A stretch of DNA of 6,892 nucleotides from Rhodospirillaceae bacterium (GCA_947458525.1 CANHAG010000065.1:1-6892); one strand, 5' to 3'; counted from the stretch's first letter, positions 1-6,381 are shown. Made by a program: numbers and translations. The notes: generated from the sequence alone by a model not told the origin.

Positions 1-765
1 CGCCTCGCGCTTGCTTAACTGGGCAAAACGGCGCCAGGCGGTAATCGCTCCTTCGGCGGGCAGTAGCACTGTCATCTCATTTTTCAGTTTCATGTTCCAG
101 CGTCTTTGGCCCACGCGAATAGCGGCCTGAATCTCCGGCTCCAGTTCTGGCGCGGCAGCCAGAAGGGCAAGAAGCTCTTTGAGATGTTTCGGTGCGTCCT
201 CCCCCACCATCAGCGGCAGAGGGGCATTGGTTTCATATTTCTTACGGTCAAGCACTGCGCCATGTTTATCAAGTAACGTGAGCTTCCCATGCGCCTGCCA
301 CAGCACTGCCGGTGCGCGCTCGACGATCACAATCGCAATTCGGTTGGGCAGGTGCCGCGTGACCCGTGCCTGCTCCACTTCGGGAATCTGTTCGAGTGCG
401 GCCTGCATTCCTGTCAGCGATACTTCCAGAATCGGCGCGCTGCGCGCAATGCCAAGCGCTTTTTCCAGTGCTTTTTTATCTGCCACTTCGCGCCCCTCAA
501 GCGTTACTTCCTCCACACGGAAGCCGATATCTGCCGTAAGTGCGAAGAAGCCTTTGCGCCAGGCCGCCAGATGCTCCGCCGGGCGCGTGCCCATCACGCC
601 ATAGGTTGCAAGCAAGGCGTAAAGCGCGAGTGACGCAATGGCCAGAAGCCCCAGCCGCCTGATGATCACGCGGCGACGGTCGCGCGCTTTGCGGCGCAGC
701 ATCTCGGCCTGCATTTCGCGCCGGGTGCTGGCGCGAGAGGTTACCCGTGCGCGCTTTCTAGCCAT
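1..765 (-). CDS. ftsQ: Cell division protein FtsQ, N-terminal 255 residues (runs off the left edge)
   Basis: FtsQ is a bitopic inner-membrane divisome protein that links early and late division proteins through its periplasmic POTRA and beta domains. Reading from ATG at 765-763 the frame stays open to base 1, so the C-terminus lies outside the window. Visible are a very basic cytoplasmic tail (about residues 1-37, rich in Arg and Lys), one membrane segment (about 38-56, LGLLAIASLALYALLATYG), a POTRA-like region (about 82-151, from GFRVEEVTLEGRE through IPEVEQARVTRHLPNRIAIVIVERAPA), and the start of the FtsQ domain with LLDKHGAVLD (164-173) and VGQRRWNMKL (218-227), both typical of alphaproteobacterial FtsQ. 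The start overlaps the ddl stop by 8 bases (ATGGCTAG) and has AAGGAG 9 bases upstream, so it is probably translated after ddl from the same message. ftsA and ftsZ would be expected further left, which cannot be seen here. Confidence 0.93.
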   Translation of the reverse strand, partial: MARKRARVTSRASTRREMQAEMLRRKARDRRRVIIRRLGLLAIASLALYALLATYGVMGTRPAEHLAAWRKGFFALTADIGFRVEEVTLEGREVADKKALEKALGIARSAPILEVSLTGMQAALEQIPEVEQARVTRHLPNRIAIVIVERAPAVLWQAHGKLTLLDKHGAVLDRKKYETNAPLPLMVGEDAPKHLKELLALLAAAPELEPEIQAAIRVGQRRWNMKLKNEMTVLLPAEGAITAWRRFAQLSKREA

Positions 766-1657
766 CGAGCCGCGCTCCTTGCAGCAACCGTGCGACGAGC
801 GCGTTAAAATCCATACCACACAGAGCCGCAATTTCGGGGGAAAGTGACAGCGGGGTCATGCCCGGCTGGGTATTGGTTTCGAGAATATAAAACTTCCCGT
901 CGCCCGCCTCGTTATAACGGAAATCCGAGCGCGACAGGCCGCGGCAGCCAAGTGCGCGGTGGGCACGCAGCGCCAGCTCCATCACCTCATCGTATTTATC
1001 TTGCGGCAGGGGCGCGGGGCATAAATGCACCGACCCGCCTTCGGTATATTTATGTTCGTAATCATAAAATCCCTCACGGGTGCGGATTTCAGTGACCCCA
1101 AGCGGGGTATCATCCAGCACCGCCACGGTGATTTCACGTCCGGGAATATACTGTTCCACCATCGCCGAAGCGCCATAATTCCAGTTTGCTTCGGTGAAGA
1201 AAAAATCATCATTCGGGAATAGAAGTTTCACTCCCACGCTTGAACCCTCATTAGCGGGTTTCACCACGTAGGGACGCGCCATCACATCACGTTTCAGGAT
1301 TTCTTCTCTGGTAAAAACGCCGCCCTGCGCGCAGGGAATGCCGGCAGCGGCAAAAATTTTCTTCGCCATCGGCTTGTCCATGGCCAGTGCCGAGGCCAGC
1401 ACGCCCGAATGGGTGTAAGGAATACGCAGAAGCTCAAGCAGCCCTTGAATACAGCCATCTTCACCGAAGCGGCCATGAAGGGCGTTAAATACCACTTCCG
1501 GCTTCTCGCGCATCAAGATAGCGGCAATATCGGGCGTCACATCAATTTCAACCACCTCATGGCCGAGCGCGCGGCAGGCCTTGGCCACAGCTGCGCCGGA
1601 GCTGAGCGAGACCTCGCGCTCCACCGACCACCCCCCCATCAACACGGCCACACGCAT
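758..1657 (-). CDS. ddl: D-alanine--D-alanine ligase, complete
   Basis: Cytoplasmic ATP-grasp enzyme that joins two D-alanines using ATP, giving the dipeptide that MurF adds to the peptidoglycan precursor. The 299-residue length is normal for the DdlB type. Visible are the N-terminal GGWSVEREVSLSSG (8-21, with E14), HGRFGEDG (61-68), VVKPANEGSSVGV (131-143, ATP-binding Lys and the Ser-rich loop), the YDYEHKY omega-loop region (198-204), and the C-terminal metal-binding residues D245 (in SRSDF), E260 and N262 (in LETNTQPGMT). All key residues appear intact. The ATG at 1657-1655 has AGGTGA 9 bases upstream. The stop overlaps ftsQ. In many alphaproteobacteria murB lies directly upstream of ddl; here the next gene is an unrelated response regulator and ddl has its own promoter. 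A run of seven G (codons 8-9 plus one base, 1631-1637) lies near the 5' end. Confidence 0.97.
   Translation of the reverse strand: MRVAVLMGGWSVEREVSLSSGAAVAKACRALGHEVVEIDVTPDIAAILMREKPEVVFNALHGRFGEDGCIQGLLELLRIPYTHSGVLASALAMDKPMAKKIFAAAGIPCAQGGVFTREEILKRDVMARPYVVKPANEGSSVGVKLLFPNDDFFFTEANWNYGASAMVEQYIPGREITVAVLDDTPLGVTEIRTREGFYDYEHKYTEGGSVHLCPAPLPQDKYDEVMELALRAHRALGCRGLSRSDFRYNEAGDGKFYILETNTQPGMTPLSLSPEIAALCGMDFNALVARLLQGARLDG
775..780 (-). promoter_or_regulatory. Ribosome binding site of ftsQ
   Basis: AAGGAG on the minus strand lies inside the last codons of ddl, 9 bases before the ATG at 765-763. It is the strongest Shine-Dalgarno match near this start and fixes it as the likely ftsQ initiation site. 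Confidence 0.75.
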
Positions 1658-1672
1658 AGTGATGCGTCACCT
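1652..1672 (-). promoter_or_regulatory. Ribosome binding site and start-codon hairpin of ddl
   Basis: On the minus strand AGGTGA (1672-1667) is followed by ACGCAT-CACT-ATGCGT (1667-1652), a perfect 6-base inverted repeat with a 4-base loop in which the second arm contains the ddl ATG. An overlapping alternative pairs GTGA (1670-1667) with TCAC (1662-1659). Either fold in the mRNA would cover part of the initiation region. The repeats are seen directly; an effect on translation is inference. Confidence 0.4.
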
Positions 1673-1727
1673 TTTAGATGCCACAGATTGCACGCACTTG
1701 CCGATGGGATTTTTTTAATTACGGTAG

Positions 1728-1756
1728 ATTCTAGCGTGCAAAAACGCGGCTGGCAA
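1728..1756 (-). promoter_or_regulatory. Sigma70-type promoter of ddl-ftsQ
   Basis: On the minus strand TTGCCA (1756-1751) and TAGAAT (1733-1728) are separated by exactly 17 bases, matching 4 of 6 and 5 of 6 consensus bases. Transcription would begin near 1721, giving a leader of about 65 bases before the ddl ATG. The last bases of the -10 form GAATC, a GANTC site (1727-1731), which is the recognition sequence of the alphaproteobacterial CcrM methylase family. No other GANTC was found in the intergenic stretches of this window. Confidence 0.6.
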
Positions 1757-1789
1757 TGGGTATCCGCGCCAGTAAGTACCGCAAGCGGT
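1740..1789 (-). terminator. Possible intrinsic terminator after the hpt-regulator operon
   Basis: Two hairpins follow the regulator's coding end on the minus strand. The first, ACCGC-TT-GCGGT (1789-1778), begins at the stop codon and would fold as a short stem with a CUUG tetraloop. The second, CGCGG (1768-1764) with CCGCG (1749-1745), has a 14-base loop and is followed at once by TTTTT (1744-1740). The second has the form of a rho-independent terminator, although the stem is only 5 GC-rich pairs plus possible G-U extensions. It overlaps the -35 region and spacer of the ddl promoter. Confidence 0.4.
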
Positions 1790-2328
1790 TAACCCGTTGC
1801 CGACTGTGCTGCCGGTTGAGTTGCCGGGATTGTGCCATCGGTCTCCGGCCTGGTGAGGTGGGCGTCAATATCCGCAATAGTGATAAAGAGCGCTTTGGCA
1901 TTATCGCGGTTCACCTGATTGTTTGAGTCGATATGGGTATAGAAATAGCGGCTGGCGGTGATAGTGCGGTGCATGACCTGCATATTGAAGGGCTTGAGGA
2001 TATAGCCGCGTGCGCCCAGCGCTTTGGCGCGTTTGAAATCTTCTTCTGAAGTGCTGCCCGTCATAATCACCACAAAACATTTTGGGCGGATGGTGAGAAG
2101 TTCCGGCAGCAGGTCAAGCCCGTTACCATCGGGTAAGTTGATATCAAGCAGCACCAGATCGGGGTTTAAGGTTTTGAAATGCTCGCGCGCCTCGGCAATG
2201 GTGACAGCGTTATGGCGCTGCACTTTGGCCTGAGTATAGTTGGAAAGACTTTGTGCGGCGCACATGCGGTGCGTGCGGTTATCTTCCACAATCAACACAC
2301 TGATGATTTCACTTGGGCGTGCGATCAT
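1789..2328 (-). CDS. Single-domain (CheY-like) response regulator with a C-terminal tail
   Basis: A phosphoacceptor protein of two-component signalling, expected in the cytoplasm. Of 179 residues, about 9-128 form a receiver domain with the acidic pair E15/D16 (LIVEDN), phosphoacceptor D62 (LVLLDINLPDGNG), T90 (VIMTGST), Y109 and K112-P113 (YILKPF). All catalytic positions are present, so phosphorylation is likely. The roughly 50 residues after the receiver match no DNA-binding or enzymatic output domain I recognise and end in a low-complexity stretch rich in Thr, Pro, Ala and Gln. It starts 7 bases after the hpt stop with only a weak AGGT upstream, which suggests translational coupling to hpt. 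It probably takes phosphate from the Hpt protein and acts by protein contact, or serves as a phosphate sink or shuttle, like DivK or CheY proteins. The specific partner is unknown. Confidence 0.9.
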   Translation of the reverse strand: MIARPSEIISVLIVEDNRTHRMCAAQSLSNYTQAKVQRHNAVTIAEAREHFKTLNPDLVLLDINLPDGNGLDLLPELLTIRPKCFVVIMTGSTSEEDFKRAKALGARGYILKPFNMQVMHRTITASRYFYTHIDSNNQVNRDNAKALFITIADIDAHLTRPETDGTIPATQPAAQSATG

Positions 2329-2335
2329 AAACTAC

Positions 2336-2722
2336 CTAACTTAGCGTTGCATAAGCGTGAAGGACATCTTCCAGCGCCACCCGTAAAGGTGCCATCTGCG
2401 GGGCGATAGATTCGAGCGACCCTTGCGTTTTGAGGGCTTCGCGCGCTGCGAGTTCAATGGTTCTGGCAGATTCCGCCAGTTGCATTGCTCCCATCTGTTT
2501 TGCGGAAGATTTGAGGGTATGAGCGGGCAGTACCACCGATTCCGCATTGCCGGTGGCGATACCCTCTTCAATCTGCTGCACGTAGCTTGCACTATCTTCC
2601 AGAAAATAGCTGAGCAGTTCGGTGAACTTATTGCCCATCATCGCACGTACTTCGCCAAGCGTAGCCTGATCCATAACCGGAAGTTGAGTGGCAAGCGGTG
2701 GCATCGGAGCAGGTTGAGACAT
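2336..2722 (-). CDS. Stand-alone Hpt (histidine phosphotransfer) protein
   Basis: A small four-helix phosphotransfer protein that carries phosphate between receiver domains. The 128-residue product has a Pro-rich start (1-15) and an Hpt domain at about 18-105. The phosphorylatable residue is H68 in AHTLKSSA, preceded by MGNKFTELLSYFLEDS (29-44) and followed by MGAMQLAESARTIELAAR (77-94), the usual Hpt pattern. It closely resembles the Hpt at the C-terminus of the divergent kinase: MG-KF, YF-ED, AHT-K and GAM occur with identical spacing, suggesting the two are paralogues or share receiver partners. The ATG at 2722-2720 has AAGGA about 10 bases upstream. It is the first gene of a two-gene operon with the receiver-only regulator. 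Confidence 0.92.
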   Translation of the reverse strand: MSQPAPMPPLATQLPVMDQATLGEVRAMMGNKFTELLSYFLEDSASYVQQIEEGIATGNAESVVLPAHTLKSSAKQMGAMQLAESARTIELAAREALKTQGSLESIAPQMAPLRVALEDVLHAYATLS

Positions 2723-2805
2723 CTTCAGCGGTTCCTTTAGGTGGCGTTGGCTGATGGCTTACGCCCCGTGCCGGAGCAGTGCCTGAGCTTCTGATACGAT
2801 GAGAT

Positions 2806-2834
2806 ATTGTAAGACGCGCATACACCGCCGACAA
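2806..2834 (-). promoter_or_regulatory. Sigma70-type promoter of the hpt-regulator operon
   Basis: On the minus strand TTGTCG (2834-2829) and TACAAT (2811-2806) are spaced by 17 bases, matching 4 of 6 and 5 of 6 consensus bases. Transcription would begin near 2799, leaving a leader of about 77 bases before hpt. The -35 hexamer overlaps the dyad at 2825-2839. Confidence 0.55.
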
Positions 2835-2839
2835 GGCGG
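2825..2839. promoter_or_regulatory. GC-rich dyad over the hpt -35 element, possible operator
   Basis: CCGCC (2825-2829) and GGCGG (2835-2839) form a perfect inverted repeat with the 5-base centre GACAA. It covers the -35 hexamer of the hpt promoter, and neither strand has a T-tract after it, so an operator is more likely than a terminator. No regulator can be named. Confidence 0.35.
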
Positions 2840-2922
2840 GAGAGATAGCAAAGTGCGAAAGAGATTAGCGACATTCCAGCTCGATGTTTTTTTTAATATA
2901 GCCAGTTTTTAACCAGAATGCT

Positions 2923-2946
2923 ACTAAAACAAGATATTGTTTTAGT
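2923..2946. repeat. Perfect 24-base palindrome, possible operator or hairpin
   Basis: Arm ACTAAAACAA (2923-2932), centre GATA (2933-2936) and arm TTGTTTTAGT (2937-2946) form a 10-base perfect inverted repeat, roughly midway between the divergent genes. The stem is AT-rich and is not followed by a clean T-tract on either strand. A dimeric regulator site fits better than a terminator. The sequence is certain; the function is inference. Confidence 0.6.
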
Positions 2947-2952
2947 TAAATT

Positions 2953-2981
2953 AATCGCAAATTCTAGCGATTTTTTATCGC
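2953..2981 (+). promoter_or_regulatory. Mutually exclusive hairpins (ATCGC / GCGAT / ATCGC), terminator-like
   Basis: AATCGC (2953-2958) pairs with GCGATT (2967-2972) around an 8-base loop and is followed by TTTT (2973-2976), the form of a weak intrinsic terminator on the plus strand. The same GCGAT (2967-2971) can instead pair with ATCGC (2977-2981) around five T. The middle arm can pair with only one partner, so this could be an attenuator-like switch in a plus-strand transcript, or three half-sites for a DNA-binding protein. No plus-strand gene upstream needs a terminator here. Confidence 0.3.
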
Positions 2982-3032
2982 GGAAAAACAATAGCGTGGA
3001 ACATGGTGTGAAGGAGGAGGGGGCGGGGCTAT

Positions 3033-3061
3033 TTGTGGATATTACGGCACAGGCTTATTTA
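3033..3061 (+). promoter_or_regulatory. Candidate promoter of the hybrid kinase
   Basis: TTGTGG (3033-3038) and TATTTA (3056-3061) are spaced by 17 bases on the plus strand, which would give a leader of about 130 bases. Alternatives closer to the gene are a perfect TATAAT at 3100-3105 with no good -35, and TATAAA near 3155. The choice between them is uncertain, and the gene may depend on an activator. Confidence 0.3.
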
Positions 3062-3200
3062 TCTTTATCTGTGGCAACAATGCAACTTATAGGGGCTTTT
3101 ATAATTGAAAGCTCAACCTTCAGATGCAATTCACGTTTTGTAAACTATTCTACCCTATAAAAGATAGATAACAGCGCCCGCTCAGGAAAGAAAAAACTGC

Positions 3201-6200
3201 ATGATACAGGCTATAGCACGCTGGTTTCGCCGCCGCTCCATCCGTGGCCGGTTGATTATTCTGATTATCGGCATCACCTGGGCGGCACTTTCCATCACCA
3301 ACCTGACTGAGATGGGGATTGATTATGTCAATCTCAAGCGTGATGGCCGCGAGCGCGCGGATACGCTGGCCGAGCTGACAGGACGCAGCGTTTCTCCGGC
3401 ACTTAAAAGCGGCGATATTCAGGCCGCTGGCGAAACGCTGGCCATGCTCGCCTATCAGCCGGATGTAACGATGGCCTGCATCTATGGAACGGATAAAAAA
3501 CTTCGTATCACCTATCCGGCGCAACAGCTGGTAAGCAAGGGCAAGCCTGTTTGTCCTGAGCGGAAAGATCTGCTGACTGGTGCCAGAATGGAATGGAGAA
3601 GCCATCTGGTGCTGCATGATATTCAAGTGAAAGCTGTACCGGTAGGCTGGCTGGCACTGCGTTATGATATGACGCGCGCCTATGCAGATTTTCTCCACCG
3701 CGAAATTATTTCGTTCATGCTGGCCTTCATCTCGCTCGGCTTTGCGTATCTGTGTGCCTATTACAGCGACCGGCTCATCAGCCGACCGCTCAAGGCACTG
3801 GCGGCTGCGGCACGCGAATTCTCCCTTACCAAGAACTACACTCAGCGCCTGCGCAAGACATCAGACGATGAAACCGGCATGCTGATTGATGCGTTTAACG
3901 AGATGATCGACGCGATCCAGAAGAACGAGGCCGAGTTGAAACATGCCATGGCCAAGGCGGATGAGGCCAGCAAGCTCAAGGGCGAATTTCTGGCCAATAT
4001 GAGCCATGAAATCCGCACGCCCATGAATGGTATTATCGGTATGACGGAATTGCTGCTTGAGACGCGGCTGACCACCCGTCAGCAGAATTTTGCCCACACT
4101 GTCATCAGCTCAGCTGAGGCGCTGCTGTCAATTATCAATGACATTCTTGATGTGTCAAAAATTGAATCGGGCAAACTCGATCTTGAGCCGATTCCTTTCG
4201 ATCTTATGACTGTTGTTGAAGAAACGGTTCAGATGCTCTCCATCAAAGCGCGCGAGAAAACAGTGGAGCTGATCGTGCGTTATGTACCCGGTACGCCGCA
4301 GCATCTGATTGGCGACCCCGGCCGGGTGCGGCAGATTCTGTATAATCTGGTGGGCAACGCGATTAAATTTACCCATAAAGGCTATGTGATGGTGACGGTG
4401 GAAACCGCCTATCCGGCCCTGTCCGGTGCGGCGCATGTGAAAATTTCCGTTACCGATACCGGGATAGGGATTCCGCAGGAAGTCCGCCGCAAGATTTTTG
4501 AAAAATTCTCACAGGCTGATGCTTCAACCACCCGCAAATTCGGCGGCACGGGGCTTGGACTTTCCATCTGCCAGCAGCTGGTGAAAATGATGGGCGGAAA
4601 AATCGGTGTTGAAAGTGAATATGGCAAAGGCTCGACGTTCTGGTTCACTCTTGTGCTCAAGCCCGATCAGGAATCACACGAGCTGCTGCCCAGCCCCGAA
4701 AGCCTGAAGGGACTCCAGATATTAGTGGTAGATGATGTGCATGCCAACTGCACATTGATTTCCGAGCGACTGGAATCCATCGGTATGCATTCGACATCCT
4801 GTGCAAATGGCGAAAAAGCCCTCGAACTTTTGAATGCTGCCGCGGTCGCCGGAAGGCCTTTTGATATAGTACTGCTGGATTATCTGATGCCGGGGATGGA
4901 CGGGGAAATGCTGGGCAAGACTATCAAAGCCACGCCTGCGCTTGCGGCGACTACCCTCATCATGCTTACCTCTGCGGGGGCGGCGGGCTTTACGCGCCAG
5001 TTCCGCGAAGCGGGGTTTAATGGCTATCTTGGTAAGCCCGTGCGCGCGCAGGAGCTGATCGAGTTGATTGCGGCCGTGCGCGAGGAAACCCAGCGCGGCA
5101 ATACCGGTGTGATGATCACGGCAGATGATCTGGTGAAAAAACGCGCCGCCGCGATGAGTTTCCGCGATCTTAAATTCACCTCGCCGCGCATTTTACTCGC
5201 AGACGATAACCGCGTGAATCAGGGGATGACCGCGGAGATGCTTGAGTCTGCCCATTGCCGGGTAGAGATTGTCGCTAACGGCCAGCAGGCGCTCGACAGG
5301 GTCAAAGAAGGCGGCATTGATATGGTGCTGATGGATTGTGAAATGCCGGTGATGGACGGGTTCGAGGCCACACGCGCCATTACCCGCTGGAAGGAGGAAA
5401 AGGATATTTCCGGCCTGCCGGTGATTGCGCTCACGGGTAATGACCTGAAAGGTGACCGCGAACGGTGCCTTGCCGCCGGTATGCAGGATTATCTCACCAA
5501 GCCCATCCGCAAGAATCATCTGATACGTATGGTGGCCAAATGGCTGCCTGATTTTGTAGCGGATGGTGGGGGCGTGGAGGAAAATCTGCGGTTCGATGGC
5601 TACCAGCTTCTGCTGGTTGAGGATAATCGCATCAACGCATCACTGGCCATTGCGATTTTAAGCGATCTCGGGTTTGCCGTCACCCATGTGAGTGACGGCA
5701 GCAAAGCGCTTGCCGCGGCCGAGAAAGATGCGTTTGATCTGATTCTGATGGATTGCCAGATGCCGGTGATGGACGGTTTTGAAGCCACCCGCCGCCTGCG
5801 CGAGATGATGCAGCGGGGCGTGGTAAATAGCTGCCCCATTATTGCGCTCACCGCCAACGCCATGAAGGGCGACCGCGAACAATGCCTTGCCGCCGGCATG
5901 CAGGATTACCTCACCAAGCCTATCAAGAAAATGCAACTCGTGAGCGCGCTGGCGCAGTGGTTAAAACCGGTGATTTCTCCCTCGCATCTTTCATCCAAGC
6001 CGCCAGCGCCAGAGGGATTTGATCTTGAGGTGCTGCATAGCTACCGCGAAGTGATGGGCGAGAAATTCAGCAAAATCATCACTTATTTCATTGAGGATAC
6101 CGCGCGGCTTGTCGCTCGTTTGGGGGAGGCTGTGCACGCTCAACGCTTAAATGAAATTCAGACTATTGCACACACGATCAAAAACACCTCAGCCGCGATT

Positions 6201-6365
6201 GGCGCGATGGATTTTTCTGATATTGCACGGGCGCTCGAAGAAGATGCGCGTCGCCGCCTGACGAGTGGTGATGGTAACACCGCTATCCCCGCGCATCATC
6301 AGGAGCGGTTGGAAATCAGCTTCAAAAACGCCGAACTGTATCTGCGCACACATATTCTCGCGTGA
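3201..6365 (+). CDS. Membrane hybrid sensor histidine kinase, CHASE8-like-HAMP-HisKA-HATPase-REC-REC-REC-Hpt
   Basis: A 1054-residue inner-membrane sensor that autophosphorylates and passes phosphate through its own receivers and Hpt. Domains in order: membrane segment 1 (about 17-36); a periplasmic region (about 37-165) resembling CHASE8-type sensors, with C93 and C118; membrane segment 2 (about 168-187); HAMP (about 188-242); HisKA with H269 in [10 protein letters not shown]; HATPase_c with N386 (N box), DTGIG (419-423) and GGTGLGLS (448-455). REC1 (about 504-624) has D511/D512, D560, T590 and K612. REC2 (about 662-782) has D668/D669, D712, T745 and K767. REC3 (about 801-921) has E807/D808, D851, T884 and K906. 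The Hpt domain (about 940-1020) has H991 in AHTIKNTS. No active residue is missing. REC2 and REC3 look like a recent tandem duplicate. The ATG has the purine stretch AGGAAAG (3184-3190) upstream, with a stop in frame at 3165-3167 and no other ATG between. It is divergent from hpt and the single-domain regulator, its probable partners. The signal sensed is unknown. Confidence 0.95.
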   Translation: MIQAIARWFRRRSIRGRLIILIIGITWAALSITNLTEMGIDYVNLKRDGRERADTLAELTGRSVSPALKSGDIQAAGETLAMLAYQPDVTMACIYGTDKKLRITYPAQQLVSKGKPVCPERKDLLTGARMEWRSHLVLHDIQVKAVPVGWLALRYDMTRAYADFLHREIISFMLAFISLGFAYLCAYYSDRLISRPLKALAAAAREFSLTKNYTQRLRKTSDDETGMLIDAFNEMIDAIQKNEAELKHAMAKADEASKLKGEFLANMSHEIRTPMNGIIGMTELLLETRLTTRQQNFAHTVISSAEALLSIINDILDVSKIESGKLDLEPIPFDLMTVVEETVQMLSIKAREKTVELIVRYVPGTPQHLIGDPGRVRQILYNLVGNAIKFTHKGYVMVTVETAYPALSGAAHVKISVTDTGIGIPQEVRRKIFEKFSQADASTTRKFGGTGLGLSICQQLVKMMGGKIGVESEYGKGSTFWFTLVLKPDQESHELLPSPESLKGLQILVVDDVHANCTLISERLESIGMHSTSCANGEKALELLNAAAVAGRPFDIVLLDYLMPGMDGEMLGKTIKATPALAATTLIMLTSAGAAGFTRQFREAGFNGYLGKPVRAQELIELIAAVREETQRGNTGVMITADDLVKKRAAAMSFRDLKFTSPRILLADDNRVNQGMTAEMLESAHCRVEIVANGQQALDRVKEGGIDMVLMDCEMPVMDGFEATRAITRWKEEKDISGLPVIALTGNDLKGDRERCLAAGMQDYLTKPIRKNHLIRMVAKWLPDFVADGGGVEENLRFDGYQLLLVEDNRINASLAIAILSDLGFAVTHVSDGSKALAAAEKDAFDLILMDCQMPVMDGFEATRRLREMMQRGVVNSCPIIALTANAMKGDREQCLAAGMQDYLTKPIKKMQLVSALAQWLKPVISPSHLSSKPPAPEGFDLEVLHSYREVMGEKFSKIITYFIEDTARLVARLGEAVHAQRLNEIQTIAHTIKNTSAAIGAMDFSDIARALEEDARRRLTSGDGNTAIPAHHQERLEISFKNAELYLRTHILA
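5187..5963 (+). repeat. Tandem duplication encoding receivers 2 and 3 of the kinase
   Basis: The two receiver-coding units repeat with an offset of 417 bases (139 codons). An exact 17-base copy, ATGCCGGTGATGGACGG, is at 5343-5359 and 5760-5776. A second near-identical block encodes [14 protein letters not shown] at 5466-5507 and 5883-5924. The spacing between Asp, Thr and Lys active residues is identical in both units (33 and 22 residues). The first receiver (REC1) does not share these blocks. Confidence 0.8.
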
Positions 6366-6381
6366 CTGCACCCTCCAGTCA
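6363..6381 (+). terminator. Stem-loop over the kinase stop codon, weak terminator candidate
   Basis: TGACTG (6363-6368, starting with the TGA stop) and CAGTCA (6376-6381) form a perfect 6-base inverted repeat with a 7-base loop. No T-tract follows, so intrinsic termination here is doubtful and read-through toward the carboxypeptidase gene is possible. Confidence 0.25.

Larger units (their letters stand above)
2723..3200. other. Divergent intergenic region between hpt and the hybrid kinase
   Basis: This 478-base stretch is clearly AT-richer than the flanking genes, especially 2880-3000 and 3090-3170, with runs such as eight T at 2887-2894. It holds the hpt promoter and its dyad, a perfect 24-base palindrome (2923-2946), overlapping short hairpins (2953-2981), a purine tract (3011-3028, including AAGGAGG with no start codon at normal spacing), and weak promoter candidates for the kinase. 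I see no convincing gene: the open frame at 2918-3160 has no Shine-Dalgarno and no recognisable protein features. Confidence 0.7.

Noticed and set aside
179..847. Plus-strand open frames opposite ftsQ and the end of ddl
   Set aside because: The minus-strand FtsQ and Ddl readings have clear family motifs; the plus frames show only Arg/Ser/Ala-rich shadow sequence.
1781..1800. Near-palindrome centred on GGTTAACC at the regulator's stop codon
   Set aside because: Two mismatched positions per arm, no loop, and it lies mostly in coding sequence; it is probably incidental.
2628..2834. Open frame of 68 codons on the minus strand across the hpt start
   Set aside because: It overlaps the hpt promoter and the Hpt coding sequence in another frame, and its composition looks like shadow coding.
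2881..2894. Run of eight T read as an intrinsic terminator on the plus strand
   Set aside because: No stable GC-rich stem stands directly before it, and no plus-strand gene ends there.
2890..2950. Possible CtrA sites (TTAA-N7-TTAA)
   Set aside because: TTAA occurs several times, but the spacings are 1 and 12 bases, not 7.
2918..3160. Open frame of 80 codons on the plus strand in the divergent intergenic region
   Set aside because: No Shine-Dalgarno before the ATG, no recognisable motif, and it runs through the palindrome and hairpin region. The AAGGAGG at 3011-3017 is not placed before any usable start.
3150..3698. Long minus-strand frame (182 codons) opposite the kinase N-terminus
   Set aside because: It lies antisense to a well-supported coding region and has no recognisable domain or ribosome binding site.
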